In this document: positions 17,171 to 26,671 of the stretch, in pieces | Numbering within the stretch: position 1 is the first letter of the stretch | How the letters are laid out: each line of letters starts with the position of its first letter | Source: Rhodopseudomonas palustris | Lineage (GTDB): Bacteria; Pseudomonadota; Alphaproteobacteria; Rhizobiales; Xanthobacteraceae | Direction: 5' to 3' | Assembly: GCF_007005445.1 (NCBI RefSeq) | Contig: NZ_CP041387.1 | Span: 2,604,001 to 2,668,000 of the forward strand | DNA length: 64,000 bases | Program-made: the position numbers and the translations under genes | The notes under the pieces: model-generated | Seen by the model: only the letters and a program-made list of their open reading frames with translations | Database searches by the model: none | What the model was told of the DNA's origin: nothing

Positions 17171-17851
17171 ATGATCGTGCTGCTGATAGTCGTCGGCCTT
17201 CTGATCGCCCTGTTTTGGGCGTGCTGGTCTTCAGCTAGATCATACTACCAGCACGGCAGGATCAGAGGCATGGATGAGGCCGTTCGGCAGATCGTCCGTG
17301 GGATCGGTCGCCACTACGAAATCGCCGCGAGAGCCAGTCCTGAAGGCGTGTCGAAAGCAATCGCCGAAATCAAAGCGATGTTCAATCGACGTCCGCATCT
17401 GAAACCAAAGGACGTCGAACGATACCATCTCCAGCTCTCGATTTTGGCCGACGCGATCGGTGAAGCCTGCTGTTCGAAAGGCCAGGCGGAAGGCGTCGAG
17501 ATGATGGCACCGGCCGAAGGCCACGTCCGCGTCGACCTGTCGGTGATCGAACTCCTGCAGCTCAGCCGGCTGGCACATCTCGGCTTCCTTCACATGATGC
17601 CCAACTATCGCGGGTTGGAAATTCAGCGCTTCAGCGACGAGCTGGATGCGCAGGAAGGCACCAGGTCGATCTACAAGCTGGAGTCCGCCATCCCGCCGAA
17701 AGAGCGCCCGTTCGTCGATCTCGCGACCCACTACAGAGGACGTGAACAGCTCATCTCCGATTGGTGGCAGCCGGTACCGGCCGACCGGGCCGGATATGTC
17801 CGAGGGCTCGGCCCGTCAATGGCCATGGCGTCGACACCCGCCTCGCCATAG
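17171..17851 (+). CDS. Unknown membrane-anchored protein
   Basis: A 226-residue protein that I do not recognise. It opens with a hydrophobic helix (IVLLIVVGLLIALFWACW, residues 2-19) acting as signal anchor, followed by a soluble helical region: MDEAVRQIVRGIGRHYE, then a basic segment NRRPHLKPKDVERYHLQLS and a leucine-rich helix VIELLQLSRLAHLGFLHMM. A GGGGGCTGGA ribosome site precedes the ATG. Next to the phosphohexomutase gene but convergent with it, so no operon context. Coding is likely from codon pattern and start site. Confidence 0.65.
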   Translation: MIVLLIVVGLLIALFWACWSSARSYYQHGRIRGMDEAVRQIVRGIGRHYEIAARASPEGVSKAIAEIKAMFNRRPHLKPKDVERYHLQLSILADAIGEACCSKGQAEGVEMMAPAEGHVRVDLSVIELLQLSRLAHLGFLHMMPNYRGLEIQRFSDELDAQEGTRSIYKLESAIPPKERPFVDLATHYRGREQLISDWWQPVPADRAGYVRGLGPSMAMASTPASP

Positions 17852-17972
17852 CACAACAGCCGCTCGTGACTTTGGCGCCCGGCACGCCGCACATTGGCGT
17901 CCGACCCATGCAGGCATCTTCCGGACGTCGACCTCGAGCTTGTCGATGATCTCTCGTCGGATTCGATGGGAG

Positions 17973-19469
17973 TCAGATCGTCTGGTTGTACGCGCCGACT
18001 TCGGGATGCTGGCGCAGCACGAGGTTCACGGCTTCGAACATGTCGTGCATCCGCTGCTCGGACACCGGGCTTTCGACTACCACCACCAGCTCGGGCTTGT
18101 TCGAGGATGCCCGCACCAGCCCCCAGCTTCCATCGGCGCAGGTGACCCGGACGCCGTTGACGGTGACCAGATCGCGGATCTTCTGCCCGGCGACGAGATC
18201 GCCGTTCGCCTGTGCGGCTTCGAAATGCTTCACGACCTCGTCGATCACCCGATACTTCACCTCGTCGGCGCAATGCGGCGACATCGTCGGCGACGACCAG
18301 GTCTTGGGCAGTGCGTCCTTGAGCTGCGACATCGATTTGCCCGGCGCGCGGTCCAGCATCTCGCAGATCGCGATCGCCGAGACGAGGCCGTCGTCATAGC
18401 CGCGGCCGAGCGGCGCGTTGAAGAAGAAGTGGCCGGATTTTTCGAAGCCGGCGAGCGCGTTGCTCTCGTTGGTGCGGCGCTTCATGTAGGAGTGGCCGGT
18501 CTTCCAATATTCGGTCCTGGCGCCCTGCCGTTGCAGCACCGGATCGGTGGCGAACAGCCCGGTGGATTTGACGTCGACCACGAAGCGCGCGTTGGGGTGG
18601 ATCGCCGACATGTCGCGCGCCAGCATCACCCCGACCTTGTCGGCGAAAATCTCCTCGCCGGTGTCGTCGACCACGCCGCAGCGGTCGCCGTCGCCGTCGA
18701 AGCCGAGGCCGAGATCGGCGTTGTGCTGCAGCACCGCGTCGCGGATCGCGTGCAGCATCTCCATGTCTTCGGGGTTCGGATTGTATTTCGGGAAGGTGTG
18801 GTCGAGTTCGGTGTCGAGCGGGATCACCTCGCAGCCGATCGCTTCCATCACCTGCGGCGCGAACGCGCCGGCGGTGCCGTTGCCGCAGGCGACCACCACC
18901 TTGAGCTTGCGCTTCAGCCTGGCGTGTTTGGTCAGGTCGGCGATGTAGCGCGCCGGATAGTTCTCATGAAAGACGTAGGAGCCGCTGCCGGCCTTGAACT
19001 CGGCGCCGAGTACGATCTGCTTCAGCCGGTTCATCTCGTCGGGGCCGAAGGTCAGCGGCCGGTTGGCGCCCATCTTGACGCCGGTCCAGCCGTTGTCGTT
19101 GTGCGAGGCGGTGACCATCGCGACGCACGGCACGTCGAGATCGAACTGCGCGTAATACGCCATCGGCGTCACCGCCAGCCCGATGTCGTGCACCTTGCAG
19201 CCCGACGCCATCAGCCCGGCGATCAGCGCGTATTTGATCGACGCCGAATAGCCGCGGAAGTCGTGCCCGGTGACGATCTCCTGCGGCCGGCCGAGCTCGG
19301 CGATCAGCGTGCCGAGCCCCATGCCGAGCGCCTGAACGCCCATCAGGTTGATCTCCTGGCCGAACAGCCAGCGCGCGTCGTATTCGCGGAAGCCGGTGGG
19401 CTTGACCATCGGCTCGGATTCGTAGGCGTAGGTATTGGCCGTCAGAAGCGGCTGCGGCGTCGGAAACAT
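17973..19469 (-). CDS. manB: Phosphomannomutase/phosphoglucomutase
   Basis: A 498-residue alpha-phosphohexomutase interconverting hexose 6- and 1-phosphates. It has the phosphoserine loop TASHNDNGWTG, metal loop GFDGDGDRCG, sugar-binding FEKSGHFFF and phosphate-binding RASSNKPEL, in the standard four-domain order. It sits 68 bases downstream of manC on the same strand, so the pair most likely converts mannose-6-phosphate to mannose-1-phosphate and then GDP-mannose for the polysaccharide locus further right. MFPTPQ at 19469 is the chosen start; MVKPTG twenty residues later is possible. Confidence 0.9.
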   Translation of the reverse strand: MFPTPQPLLTANTYAYESEPMVKPTGFREYDARWLFGQEINLMGVQALGMGLGTLIAELGRPQEIVTGHDFRGYSASIKYALIAGLMASGCKVHDIGLAVTPMAYYAQFDLDVPCVAMVTASHNDNGWTGVKMGANRPLTFGPDEMNRLKQIVLGAEFKAGSGSYVFHENYPARYIADLTKHARLKRKLKVVVACGNGTAGAFAPQVMEAIGCEVIPLDTELDHTFPKYNPNPEDMEMLHAIRDAVLQHNADLGLGFDGDGDRCGVVDDTGEEIFADKVGVMLARDMSAIHPNARFVVDVKSTGLFATDPVLQRQGARTEYWKTGHSYMKRRTNESNALAGFEKSGHFFFNAPLGRGYDDGLVSAIAICEMLDRAPGKSMSQLKDALPKTWSSPTMSPHCADEVKYRVIDEVVKHFEAAQANGDLVAGQKIRDLVTVNGVRVTCADGSWGLVRASSNKPELVVVVESPVSEQRMHDMFEAVNLVLRQHPEVGAYNQTI

Positions 19470-19537
19470 CGGCGGACAACTCACACAACGATAGAACAGG
19501 GATGCGGGTTTGCGGAAAGCCCGCGCGACGCCGGCCG

Positions 19538-20983
19538 TCAGGCCCTCCGGTAGTCGTCCTCGATGCGAATGATGTCGTCTTCTCCGAGATAGCTGCCGGT
19601 CTGGACCTCGATCAGCTCCAGCGGGATCTTGCCCGGGTTCTCGAGCCGATGGGTCGCCCCGATCGGGATGTAGATCGACTCGTTCTCGTGAACGTTCTTG
19701 ACCAGATCGTTGACCGTGACCAGCGCCGTGCCGCGCACCACGATCCAGTGCTCGGAACGGTGGTGATGCTTCTGCAGCGACAGCCGGCCGCCGGCCTTCA
19801 CCACGATGCGCTTGACCTGATGCCGGTCGCCGGTGTCGAGCGACTGGTAGCTGCCCCAGGGACGATGCACCCGCAGATGCTGCTGGGTCACTTCCGGCGC
19901 CACCGTCTTGAGTTTGGCGACCAGGCGCTTCAGGCCGTTGGCATCCTTCTGGCGCGACACCAGGATCGCGTCCGTGGTCGCCACCACCACCAGATCGTCG
20001 ACGCCCTCCAGCGCCACCAGCGCCTTGTCCGAGGTCACGTTGCAATTGCGGCTGTCCTCGAACACCGCCATGCCCTGCGCGGCATTGCCGTGGTCGTCCT
20101 TGTCGGACAGCTCCCACACCGCGTGCCACGAGCCGACATCGGACCAGCCGCAATCGACCGGCACCACGGCGGCGCGTGCGGTCTTTTCCATCACCGCGTA
20201 GTCGACCGAGATCGCCCTGGCCCGGCCGAACGCCTCCGGCGCGAGCGTCACAAAGCCGAGATCGCGGCCGGCGCCCGTCACCGCCTCGGTAATGCTGGCG
20301 ATGCTGTCGGGATCATGCTGCCGGTACTCCTCCAGCAGCGAGGCCGCGCGGAACATGAAGTTGCCGCTGTTCCACAGATAGCCTTGCTCGACATAGGTCG
20401 CGGCCGTCGCCGCGTCGGGCTTCTCGACGAATGTCCCGACCTTGAACACGCCGTCGGTGATCCGGTCACCCGGGCGAATATAGCCGTAGTCGCTCGCGGG
20501 CCGTTCCGGCTTCACCCCGAAGGTCACGATGAAGCCCTCGTCGGCGGCGACCTTGCCGGCGCGGCAGGCCTCGACAAAGCTGCGCGTATCGCGGACCACA
20601 TGATCCGCCGCCAGCGCCAGAACCACGGCATTCGCATCGCGCTGATCGGCCAGGACCGCACCGGCGGCGATCGCCGGGCCGGAATCCCGGCGCGCCGGCT
20701 CCAGCAGGATATCGGCCTCGATGCCCAGCTCGCTGAGCTGCTCCAGGACGATGAAGCGATAGCCCGTATTGGTCATCACGATCGGCCGACCGAACAGCGC
20801 AGGATCGGATACCCGCAACAGCGTCTCCTGAAACGTCGAGCGCTTGCCGAACAGCGGCAGGAACTGCTTCGGACGCACCTCCCGCGACGCAGGCCAAAGC
20901 CGCGTCCCCGCGCCGCCGCACATGATCAGGGGCACGCACCTACGATCGTTCGCAGACTTCCAGACACCGTTCATCGAAAACAC
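19538..20983 (-). CDS. manC: Mannose-1-phosphate guanylyltransferase / mannose-6-phosphate isomerase
   Basis: A 481-residue bifunctional type-II enzyme. The N-terminal nucleotidyltransferase shows MCGGAGTRLWPASRE and RPKQFLPL; a conserved FVEKPD follows near residue 190. The C-terminal cupin (about 360-475) has RPWGSYQSL, the metal-binding region KHHHRSEHWIVVRG and the tail IPIGATHRLENPG of the isomerase. It makes GDP-mannose, a donor for the window's glycosyltransferases. Upstream of and probably co-transcribed with the phosphohexomutase gene. Confidence 0.93.
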   Translation of the reverse strand: MFSMNGVWKSANDRRCVPLIMCGGAGTRLWPASREVRPKQFLPLFGKRSTFQETLLRVSDPALFGRPIVMTNTGYRFIVLEQLSELGIEADILLEPARRDSGPAIAAGAVLADQRDANAVVLALAADHVVRDTRSFVEACRAGKVAADEGFIVTFGVKPERPASDYGYIRPGDRITDGVFKVGTFVEKPDAATAATYVEQGYLWNSGNFMFRAASLLEEYRQHDPDSIASITEAVTGAGRDLGFVTLAPEAFGRARAISVDYAVMEKTARAAVVPVDCGWSDVGSWHAVWELSDKDDHGNAAQGMAVFEDSRNCNVTSDKALVALEGVDDLVVVATTDAILVSRQKDANGLKRLVAKLKTVAPEVTQQHLRVHRPWGSYQSLDTGDRHQVKRIVVKAGGRLSLQKHHHRSEHWIVVRGTALVTVNDLVKNVHENESIYIPIGATHRLENPGKIPLELIEVQTGSYLGEDDIIRIEDDYRRA

Positions 20984-21217
20984 CCAACTGTGATAACGAT
21001 CTGCTCGTGGTTGACGTCCACGATCTGGTCGAAAAGCCCACTGCGGTCATCCATCCGCCGTCGTCGCTCGCCCGACATATCGTCTCACCGCCACAGCATT
21101 CAGGAACGCCACAGACCTCATCCCGCACCCGTCCGACAGGTCGCACGACGCTCGACTCTGAGATGCGGCCTCTCGACCATCAAGATGAGGTCCGTGGCGT
21201 AACGATGAATATCTCTG

Positions 21218-23011
21218 TCAGGCACGGCGCGGCGTCGCGATCTCGTTCTCTGTGGCGGCAAGCGAGCTGGGACCGACGTCCCGCACGCCTCCTCCGTTGT
21301 AGACGACCACCAGACGTTCCCCGTCCTCGGGCTGGCTGACGGGGACGGCATGCTCGACCTGCGGCTCCTCGTCCGCCGGCGCCGCAGGCGCAATCGCAAC
21401 TTCATCGACGAGTCGAGCCTCGGCCTTGTCACCGATCTCGGCAGGCACCGGAATCGCCGCGATCATCGTCTGGTCATTGGTGGGCGCCGGATACTCCTCC
21501 TTCGCCCTCCGCAGCGGCAGTCCCCATCGTCGTCTTGCCACGGGATTCGACGGAGCTCGGGCCGTTTCAGGCGGCGCTGACCTCTCGGGCGTTTCTGACC
21601 TCGGGAATATCGGGGTCACCCGATGGTCCGCCTGACTGGGCTCGATCGCAGGCGCCACAGGCTCCGGGCTGTGCCGGTCGCGTTCCGGCTCCGCATCCGC
21701 CAGCTTCCACGTCATCGATCTCGCAGCGACCCGCGCGGATTTGAGCTGGGACTGGACGTTGATCGCGTACATGCTCGGCGGAGAAAAGAAGATCTTGGTG
21801 ACGACCGGAACGATTTCGAGGAACACGACGAAAAGCCGTATCATCCACGAGAACAACGTGATCGCCGGCCCTTCCTGCGGATCACTCTTCAAAGCCTGAT
21901 AGGCCGTCAGTCTCACCAAGGGATCATTGCTGTCCTTCCTTTGCTGGACGAAGGAGCCTTCCAGCGTGCGTTCGCGATAGCGCTGCACCTTGGCCTCGCG
22001 CTGGCTTTCCAGCATCTGGAAGTTCGCGCGTGCCGTGTCCACCTGGTTCTGGATGGCCGCCCGCTTGGCCGCGAACTCCTGCCTCTGTTCTTCCCGTTGC
22101 GCCAGGTCCGCCGCCACGCGCGCAGCCGCGTCATTCTTGATGCGTTCGCGCCTCGCGACGATGTCCGACAATTCCGCCTGGCGCGACTGCAGAAGGATTT
22201 CAGCCGCCTCCTTCTGCTTCTTGGCGAGTTCGTAGCGTCGCCCGGCCCCGGCTCGCCCGCTATTGGTCGGCCGCAGCTTTTCACCGAACTGCTCCGCGCT
22301 CATATCGAGGGACTGCTCCCTGATCGTCTCCTCGAGCTCTCTGACCTCGCCACGAACGCCGACTTCGCGCTCGGCGAGCGCCTTCAACTCGCGCTCGACA
22401 TCCGGATCCGCCGCGGCAGGATTCTCGGAGGGGAGCGGCGCCTGCGCCAGCAGTTCGCGCTGGTGCTGTTCGATCGCGGTCAGTTGGGAGCGGCTTTCCG
22501 CGATCTCCCGGTCGAGCCCCGATGCGTATTTGTCGATCTGCTCGAAGATCGGGCGATTGCCGGCGACCCGATCACGATCGATCTTCTGCGAGATCGCATC
22601 GGAAAACAGCGCGAGCTCGAGAAACAGAGCAATTACCCAGGCGAGCCCCAGCGAGATCGCCAGACGCGCAGCGATCCTCACGAACTGCCAAACCGAGCGC
22701 CTCAGCCCCTCCCCGGCCGTCCCGGATTGGTCGTCGTCCAACCAGAACGCGCCCTGCACGAACCAGTCGGACTGAAACAACGCACGATCGAACATCATCA
22801 CGGTAAGCGCGATCACCACCGCAATGGATGATCGCAGCGGCGTCGAATCGACGATATAGCCGAGGGCGTAGTACGAGACCCCGAACACCACCAGGAACGA
22901 AAGGCAGAGCGAAAAACCGATCTGCATGGCCCAAATTCGGTCGGTCGGCGGGCAGCGGGCGATCAGCTCCCGGTCGACCCCGGCAATGAAATAAAGCATT
23001 CGTTGGAGCAT
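21218..23011 (-). CDS. DUF4407 membrane coiled-coil protein
   Basis: A 597-residue protein matching DUF4407: three hydrophobic spans near the N-terminus (about 28-48, 62-76, 112-132), a long periplasmic or cytoplasmic coiled coil (about 165-370, rich in Glu/Arg/Gln heptads such as EEQRQEFAAKRAAIQNQV), a fourth span at about 385-410, and a 180-residue Pro/Ala/Glu-rich low-complexity tail. Function of the family is unknown. The gene stands between manC and a methyltransferase, all on the minus strand, and has a perfect TTGAC-N6-GTCAA palindrome 188 bases upstream, shared with the curli and megasynthase promoters. Confidence 0.82.
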   Translation of the reverse strand: MLQRMLYFIAGVDRELIARCPPTDRIWAMQIGFSLCLSFLVVFGVSYYALGYIVDSTPLRSSIAVVIALTVMMFDRALFQSDWFVQGAFWLDDDQSGTAGEGLRRSVWQFVRIAARLAISLGLAWVIALFLELALFSDAISQKIDRDRVAGNRPIFEQIDKYASGLDREIAESRSQLTAIEQHQRELLAQAPLPSENPAAADPDVERELKALAEREVGVRGEVRELEETIREQSLDMSAEQFGEKLRPTNSGRAGAGRRYELAKKQKEAAEILLQSRQAELSDIVARRERIKNDAAARVAADLAQREEQRQEFAAKRAAIQNQVDTARANFQMLESQREAKVQRYRERTLEGSFVQQRKDSNDPLVRLTAYQALKSDPQEGPAITLFSWMIRLFVVFLEIVPVVTKIFFSPPSMYAINVQSQLKSARVAARSMTWKLADAEPERDRHSPEPVAPAIEPSQADHRVTPIFPRSETPERSAPPETARAPSNPVARRRWGLPLRRAKEEYPAPTNDQTMIAAIPVPAEIGDKAEARLVDEVAIAPAAPADEEPQVEHAVPVSQPEDGERLVVVYNGGGVRDVGPSSLAATENEIATPRRA

Positions 23012-23364
23012 GTTTCACCCCTCTATGAACCAGATTCAGGCCGTTCCCGGCCGACGCCCGGAATGAAGATCGAACACCTTTTGGAGGCGCCGGGCAATGA
23101 ACTGATTAGTCAAAGGTTAACTCAACTGGGAAAAAGCCGGTAAAAAGGCGCTTCGCTCTCCGACTGCGCGGCACAACCAGTTATCTCGACGCGGCCGGTT
23201 GACATATATGTCAACGCGTCTGCTTGCCGATCAACTAATCGGAGCAGGTCACACCGCCGACCGGACTCGTTCGAGGCCTGTCGAGCCTTTATACCAATAG
23301 CGATCGACCAGTTTGAAATCACCGACGCTCCGGACGGCCCGGCCGCGGATGCAAAGGTCGTCGT
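23012..23364. other. Upstream region of the DUF4407 gene
   Basis: About 350 bases with no gene. It contains the perfect palindrome at 23198-23215 and an A/T-rich stretch (AAAGGTTAACTCAACTGGG near 23112) that is a plausible promoter zone for the minus-strand gene. Confidence 0.5.
23198..23215. promoter_or_regulatory. Shared palindrome, site 1 (upstream of DUF4407)
   Basis: GTTGACATATATGTCAAC is a perfect 18-bp palindrome containing the TTGAC-N6-GTCAA core found at four other places in the window. It lies 187 bases upstream of the DUF4407 start. A dimeric repressor or activator site is inferred. Confidence 0.65.
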
Positions 23365-24228
23365 TCACAGCGAAGCGTCCCGCCGTCGGCGATCGGCCTC
23401 GAGCACGAAGAAAAGTCCCCAGTATGTGTCGTTCAGGTCCGGACGGAGCGGCACCCGGCTTGCCCGCTCGTGGACAGGCCATCGCGCAACCAGCCGGTAC
23501 CCAACGGCTTCCATGCCCGCAATCGTCGCCGCCTGACTGTGGAGTTTGCAGGCGTGCACATAGCCGTCGCCGACCTGCGTCGTCACGATCGGATCCGCCC
23601 GCGAGAACGGCGTTCGGTTGACGACCACCAGGCGCGGCAGTTCGGCGAGCCTGGCGAGGATCACCGCCAGTTCGTCTTCAAAATAGTGCAGCGCCCCGGA
23701 GACGATGAACAGATCGACACCGGAGGCGTCTTCCATCCGCCGGGAAAACCCGATCCGGTTTTCGTGTCGCGATTGTGCGAACTGCAGCACGATCTCTTCC
23801 TTGTCCGGCAGATCATGCACCATCCAGCGCAGCGTCGCAGGCAGTCGCAGTTCGCGGTCGTAGGGGTAGAACAAGTTGCCGATCCCGCCGCCGAGATCGA
23901 AGACGCGCGACAGGCCCGGCGCGCAACCAGACAAATAGAACAGCACCGGGTAGTCGCTCTCGCGCGTCACATCGGCAAACTGCTTGAGCTGGCTCACGAC
24001 GTCGGAGTGCTCGTGACCGGCCGGTATGAACCTGCGGATATACTTGGTCGCCGTCTCGATGTCCGGGAAGGGCTGATAGACACACAGAAGCGCCCTCAAC
24101 CAACGCTCGATCACCGGGTAGCTCGCCGCCAGACCGATCAGCCGCGCGCCATGGGGCAATCGCGCGAGCGCCCGGAGACCGATTGCGGTGGTGGAGCCGA
24201 TCATGACGCGCAATTTCTGAAATCCCAT
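23365..24228 (-). CDS. TIGR04325-type methyltransferase
   Basis: A 287-residue protein resembling the TIGR04325 putative methyltransferase family found in surface polysaccharide loci. The SAM-binding core is RVFDLGGGIGNLFYPY, with MVHDLPDKEEIV as the acidic loop and LFIVSGALHYFED as the motif-IV region; the N-terminal LLCVYQPFPDIETA-type segment is usual for the family. ATG 24228 is preferred to 24264 because GGAAGGGCAGG precedes it. Likely methylates a sugar or lipid-linked intermediate; the target is not known. Confidence 0.8.
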   Translation of the reverse strand: MGFQKLRVMIGSTTAIGLRALARLPHGARLIGLAASYPVIERWLRALLCVYQPFPDIETATKYIRRFIPAGHEHSDVVSQLKQFADVTRESDYPVLFYLSGCAPGLSRVFDLGGGIGNLFYPYDRELRLPATLRWMVHDLPDKEEIVLQFAQSRHENRIGFSRRMEDASGVDLFIVSGALHYFEDELAVILARLAELPRLVVVNRTPFSRADPIVTTQVGDGYVHACKLHSQAATIAGMEAVGYRLVARWPVHERASRVPLRPDLNDTYWGLFFVLEADRRRRDASL

Positions 24229-24264
24229 CACCACCCTGCCCTTCCAATCTGCCGCCGTCCGCAT

Positions 24265-24921
24265 CGGTCATTTGAATGATGCGCGATTTCCGGCGTCATC
24301 GCGACCTCTACTGTTGCTCACCATGCCGAGGTGCCGCGGCCGATCGCCCTCCCCCGCTCGACATCGGCAACCACAATTGGCGTTGATACGCAGACCTCCA
24401 TTTCGGACGCTTGCCGCCCTGTCGGGCAGAACCGTTTGCAGGCCGCCCGACCAGCGAAAACTGCTGCGCCAAACGGAAACGAGATCCCGAGACTCTTAGT
24501 CAATCCTGAAGGTGTTTGTTAACCCAATGCCCCTTCCAATGTGGATCGCAGCGGGCGTGCCCTGCCCTCGCCCGAGTTAACCTCGCACAATGATCCCGAC
24601 GCACAGCGAGCGTTCCCGGCGTTGGAAATGGAAGGGCAACGACCGGCGAACGTCCGTTGTGAATGACGCGCAGAAAGCGTTCACACAACCACCGGCTGCA
24701 TTCTATCTTGAACGAACGCGGGTGCTGGTGGACGATACGCGTCGAGCGACGGGGCGCTGAACGAAAGCGGGAAATGCAACATTCGGCCACGACGCGACCG
24801 AATTTGCACGGGAATCTGGTCGGGCTGCCGGTGGGGATTCCGGCAGCTTTGTAGAAGCCTGCGGCAATCGAGCGGGCCCTGCAGAGCTAAGTCTGATCGT
24901 AAGGGGAGCGCGCGGGGACAC
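24265..24921. other. Intergenic, no gene recognised
   Basis: About 650 bases between the divergent methyltransferase and a small plus-strand gene. Short frames on both strands lack ribosome sites or family features. The part around 24500-24580 is less GC-rich (GGTGTTTGTTAACCCAATG) and may hold promoter elements. No shared palindrome was found. Confidence 0.4.
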
Positions 24922-25404
24922 GTGACGATCGAGGATCTGCTGCGGCAAGGGGTGATACGACGGATCGAGGTGGATCTCGGAGCGGGCGAGCAGCCCGCCC
25001 GGCTGCTGTACGGCACCCCCAGTTTCATCGGATGGCTGGAGAACCTGCTGGGGGGCGCGGAGCCCGAGCAACGGCTCGGCGAGGCGACACCTGCCGAACA
25101 GGTCGACGCGCTGTTCTACGCCTATATGGCCGGACGACCATTGGTTTATGTCCGACAATTCAGAATGATACGCGTCGAGCAAAGTGCCGTATGGGAGCTG
25201 AAGACCCCCGACGTGCGCATCTTCGGCTGGTTCTTGCGCAAGGATTGTTTCGTGGCGGTTTTCGGCGATTGGACCGACCACGTGAAAGATCACAATTTAT
25301 ATAAAGGTTACCGCACATCAGTCCGCCGAATTCGACGAGAATTGGGTATAGATTCTACCCTGTGTGTCACAGGGAGTTCGCCCGATGACGTCATTTCGAT
25401 GTGA
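24922..25404 (+). CDS. Unknown protein with possible RelE/HigB-like C-terminal core
   Basis: A 160-residue GTG-started protein. I do not recognise the N-terminal half. The second half (about 90-145: VWELKTPDVRIFGWFLRKD, FVAVFGDWTDHVKDHNLYKG, then a basic helix YRTSVRRIRRELGI) has the strand pattern of RelE/HigB or Gp49-like toxins. No antitoxin overlaps it; the only nearby XRE protein is 1.3 kb away on the other strand. The ribosome site (AAGGGGAG near 24900) is somewhat distant. A real gene is likely, its function uncertain. Confidence 0.5.
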   Translation: MTIEDLLRQGVIRRIEVDLGAGEQPARLLYGTPSFIGWLENLLGGAEPEQRLGEATPAEQVDALFYAYMAGRPLVYVRQFRMIRVEQSAVWELKTPDVRIFGWFLRKDCFVAVFGDWTDHVKDHNLYKGYRTSVRRIRRELGIDSTLCVTGSSPDDVISM

Positions 25405-25794
25405 ACTTGGCGGCCATTCAACAACTACGACGCGTACTTCGACCTCGTTTCAAGCTGCCGGCTCCGGCGCTTCAGCGGCACGCGAACAGACGGTGGCGAT
25501 GCCGGCCGGTCAATTAGCTGGCCGGCTCGGCGACTCGGGCCGCTCGCTTGCCGATGACGAAAGCTGCGCCGCACGGATACTGAATTTGATTAGGTCGGCT
25601 CCGTCCCGAGCCGAGGTGCAGGATTGTCGCCGGGCGCTTTCCGGCGCTGCACCCATGCGATCTGTCGATCGGAACGTTCAGACGACACGCGTTGAAATGC
25701 CCGGTCAGGCCCTGCGCGCTCACTGAGACATCCGGCTCAGTCGGCCTTTTGGCCCGAATGCTTTTCCGACACCCTATTATTCAAGCGAGTTAAA
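25405..25794. other. Intergenic region with a GC-rich hairpin
   Basis: About 390 bases. GCCGGCC (25502-25508) and GGCCGGC (25520-25526) can pair around an A/T-containing loop. A 120-codon open frame crosses the region but has no start-site or family support. The end is A/T-rich (CCCTATTATTCAAGCGAG) and probably carries the promoter of the DUF6941-like gene. Confidence 0.35.
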
Positions 25795-26280
25795 ATGGAA
25801 CGGTATGGATATTGTATCTTCTGCGACGACATTCGCACCGAAGCCGGCGGAAAACTCAGCTTTATCGGCTGCTACAACTCGGCGATGTTCGTGAAGAACG
25901 AGTTTCCTCTGTCGCTGCCCAAACTGTGTGTGCACTTCAACGTCTTCTCGCCCGCCGACCAGCCTTACAGATCGCTGCGGGTCCGATGCTATCTGCCGGG
26001 CGAAGACAAACCGATCGCCGAGGAGACGATCGAAGTCCCTGCGCTGAAGGACCAGATCAATCTTCTCACCAGCCTGCCGAAAGATCAGCCGATGATGCCA
26101 TTCATCGTGGTTGCGGCGAGCCTGATCTTTTCGCCTTGCGAAATCAAATCACCCGGCATGATCCACGTGCGCGCCGTCATCAACGACAGCCCGACCGAAC
26201 TGCATCTCGGATCACTCGCGGTCTCGTCGCAGGCAACGACTCCGGTCGCCCTGGAGCAAGGACAAGCCGCCATCAACTGA
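25795..26280 (+). CDS. DUF6941-like protein
   Basis: A 161-residue soluble protein. Its start ERYGYCIFCDDIRTEAGGKL followed by SFIGCYNSAMFV and a later LPKLCVHFNVFSP resembles small proteins grouped as DUF6941, predicted beta-rich and of unknown role. No signal peptide. It stands alone between two noncoding stretches. The two cysteines near the N-terminus could bind metal but no full motif is seen. Confidence 0.65.
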   Translation: MERYGYCIFCDDIRTEAGGKLSFIGCYNSAMFVKNEFPLSLPKLCVHFNVFSPADQPYRSLRVRCYLPGEDKPIAEETIEVPALKDQINLLTSLPKDQPMMPFIVVAASLIFSPCEIKSPGMIHVRAVINDSPTELHLGSLAVSSQATTPVALEQGQAAIN

Positions 26281-26671
26281 GGGCCGCCGATCGCCGGACG
26301 CCCTTCCACGACATTACTCGTCGCCGGCGCGCCGGCATCGAACACGCCGGCCCCGCCCTTGATCGCAGCCGGCTATCCCGCCCGCCATCCTGTGCGGGGC
26401 AGTGACCGACCTTCGGTCATCGAGATCCGGACGAGGACCGCAAGCGTCGGGCCCGGACGTCAACCCGGGCTACCAAACTTGCCCGACCTTCAGATTGTCT
26501 GAGCTGTCCGATGTGAACGAGCCCGCACGGCGCCGGCTGCCGGCGATATGTCATTTCCGTGACGGGCTTTGTACTGATGGAGCGACTGCAGCACTGAAAC
26601 CGATCGGCTGAGCAGTCGCGCGGGGCCACAGATCCGGGCAGCCGACGCCGCGCGCCCGCGGGACGAGAGCC
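26281..26671. other. Intergenic, no gene recognised
   Basis: About 390 bases between the convergent DUF6941-like and XRE genes. Several GC-rich inverted words (CGCCGGC and GCCGGCG around 26325-26360) could form hairpins ending transcription from either side. No coding frame has support. Confidence 0.35.

Noticed and set aside
17646..19553. A 635-codon plus-strand frame opposite the phosphohexomutase
   Set aside because: Antisense shadow; the mutase motifs on the minus strand are complete.
25364..25726. A 120-codon frame following the RelE-like gene, a possible antitoxin
   Set aside because: No helix-turn-helix or other antitoxin feature, no ribosome site, and low-complexity Ser/Thr composition.
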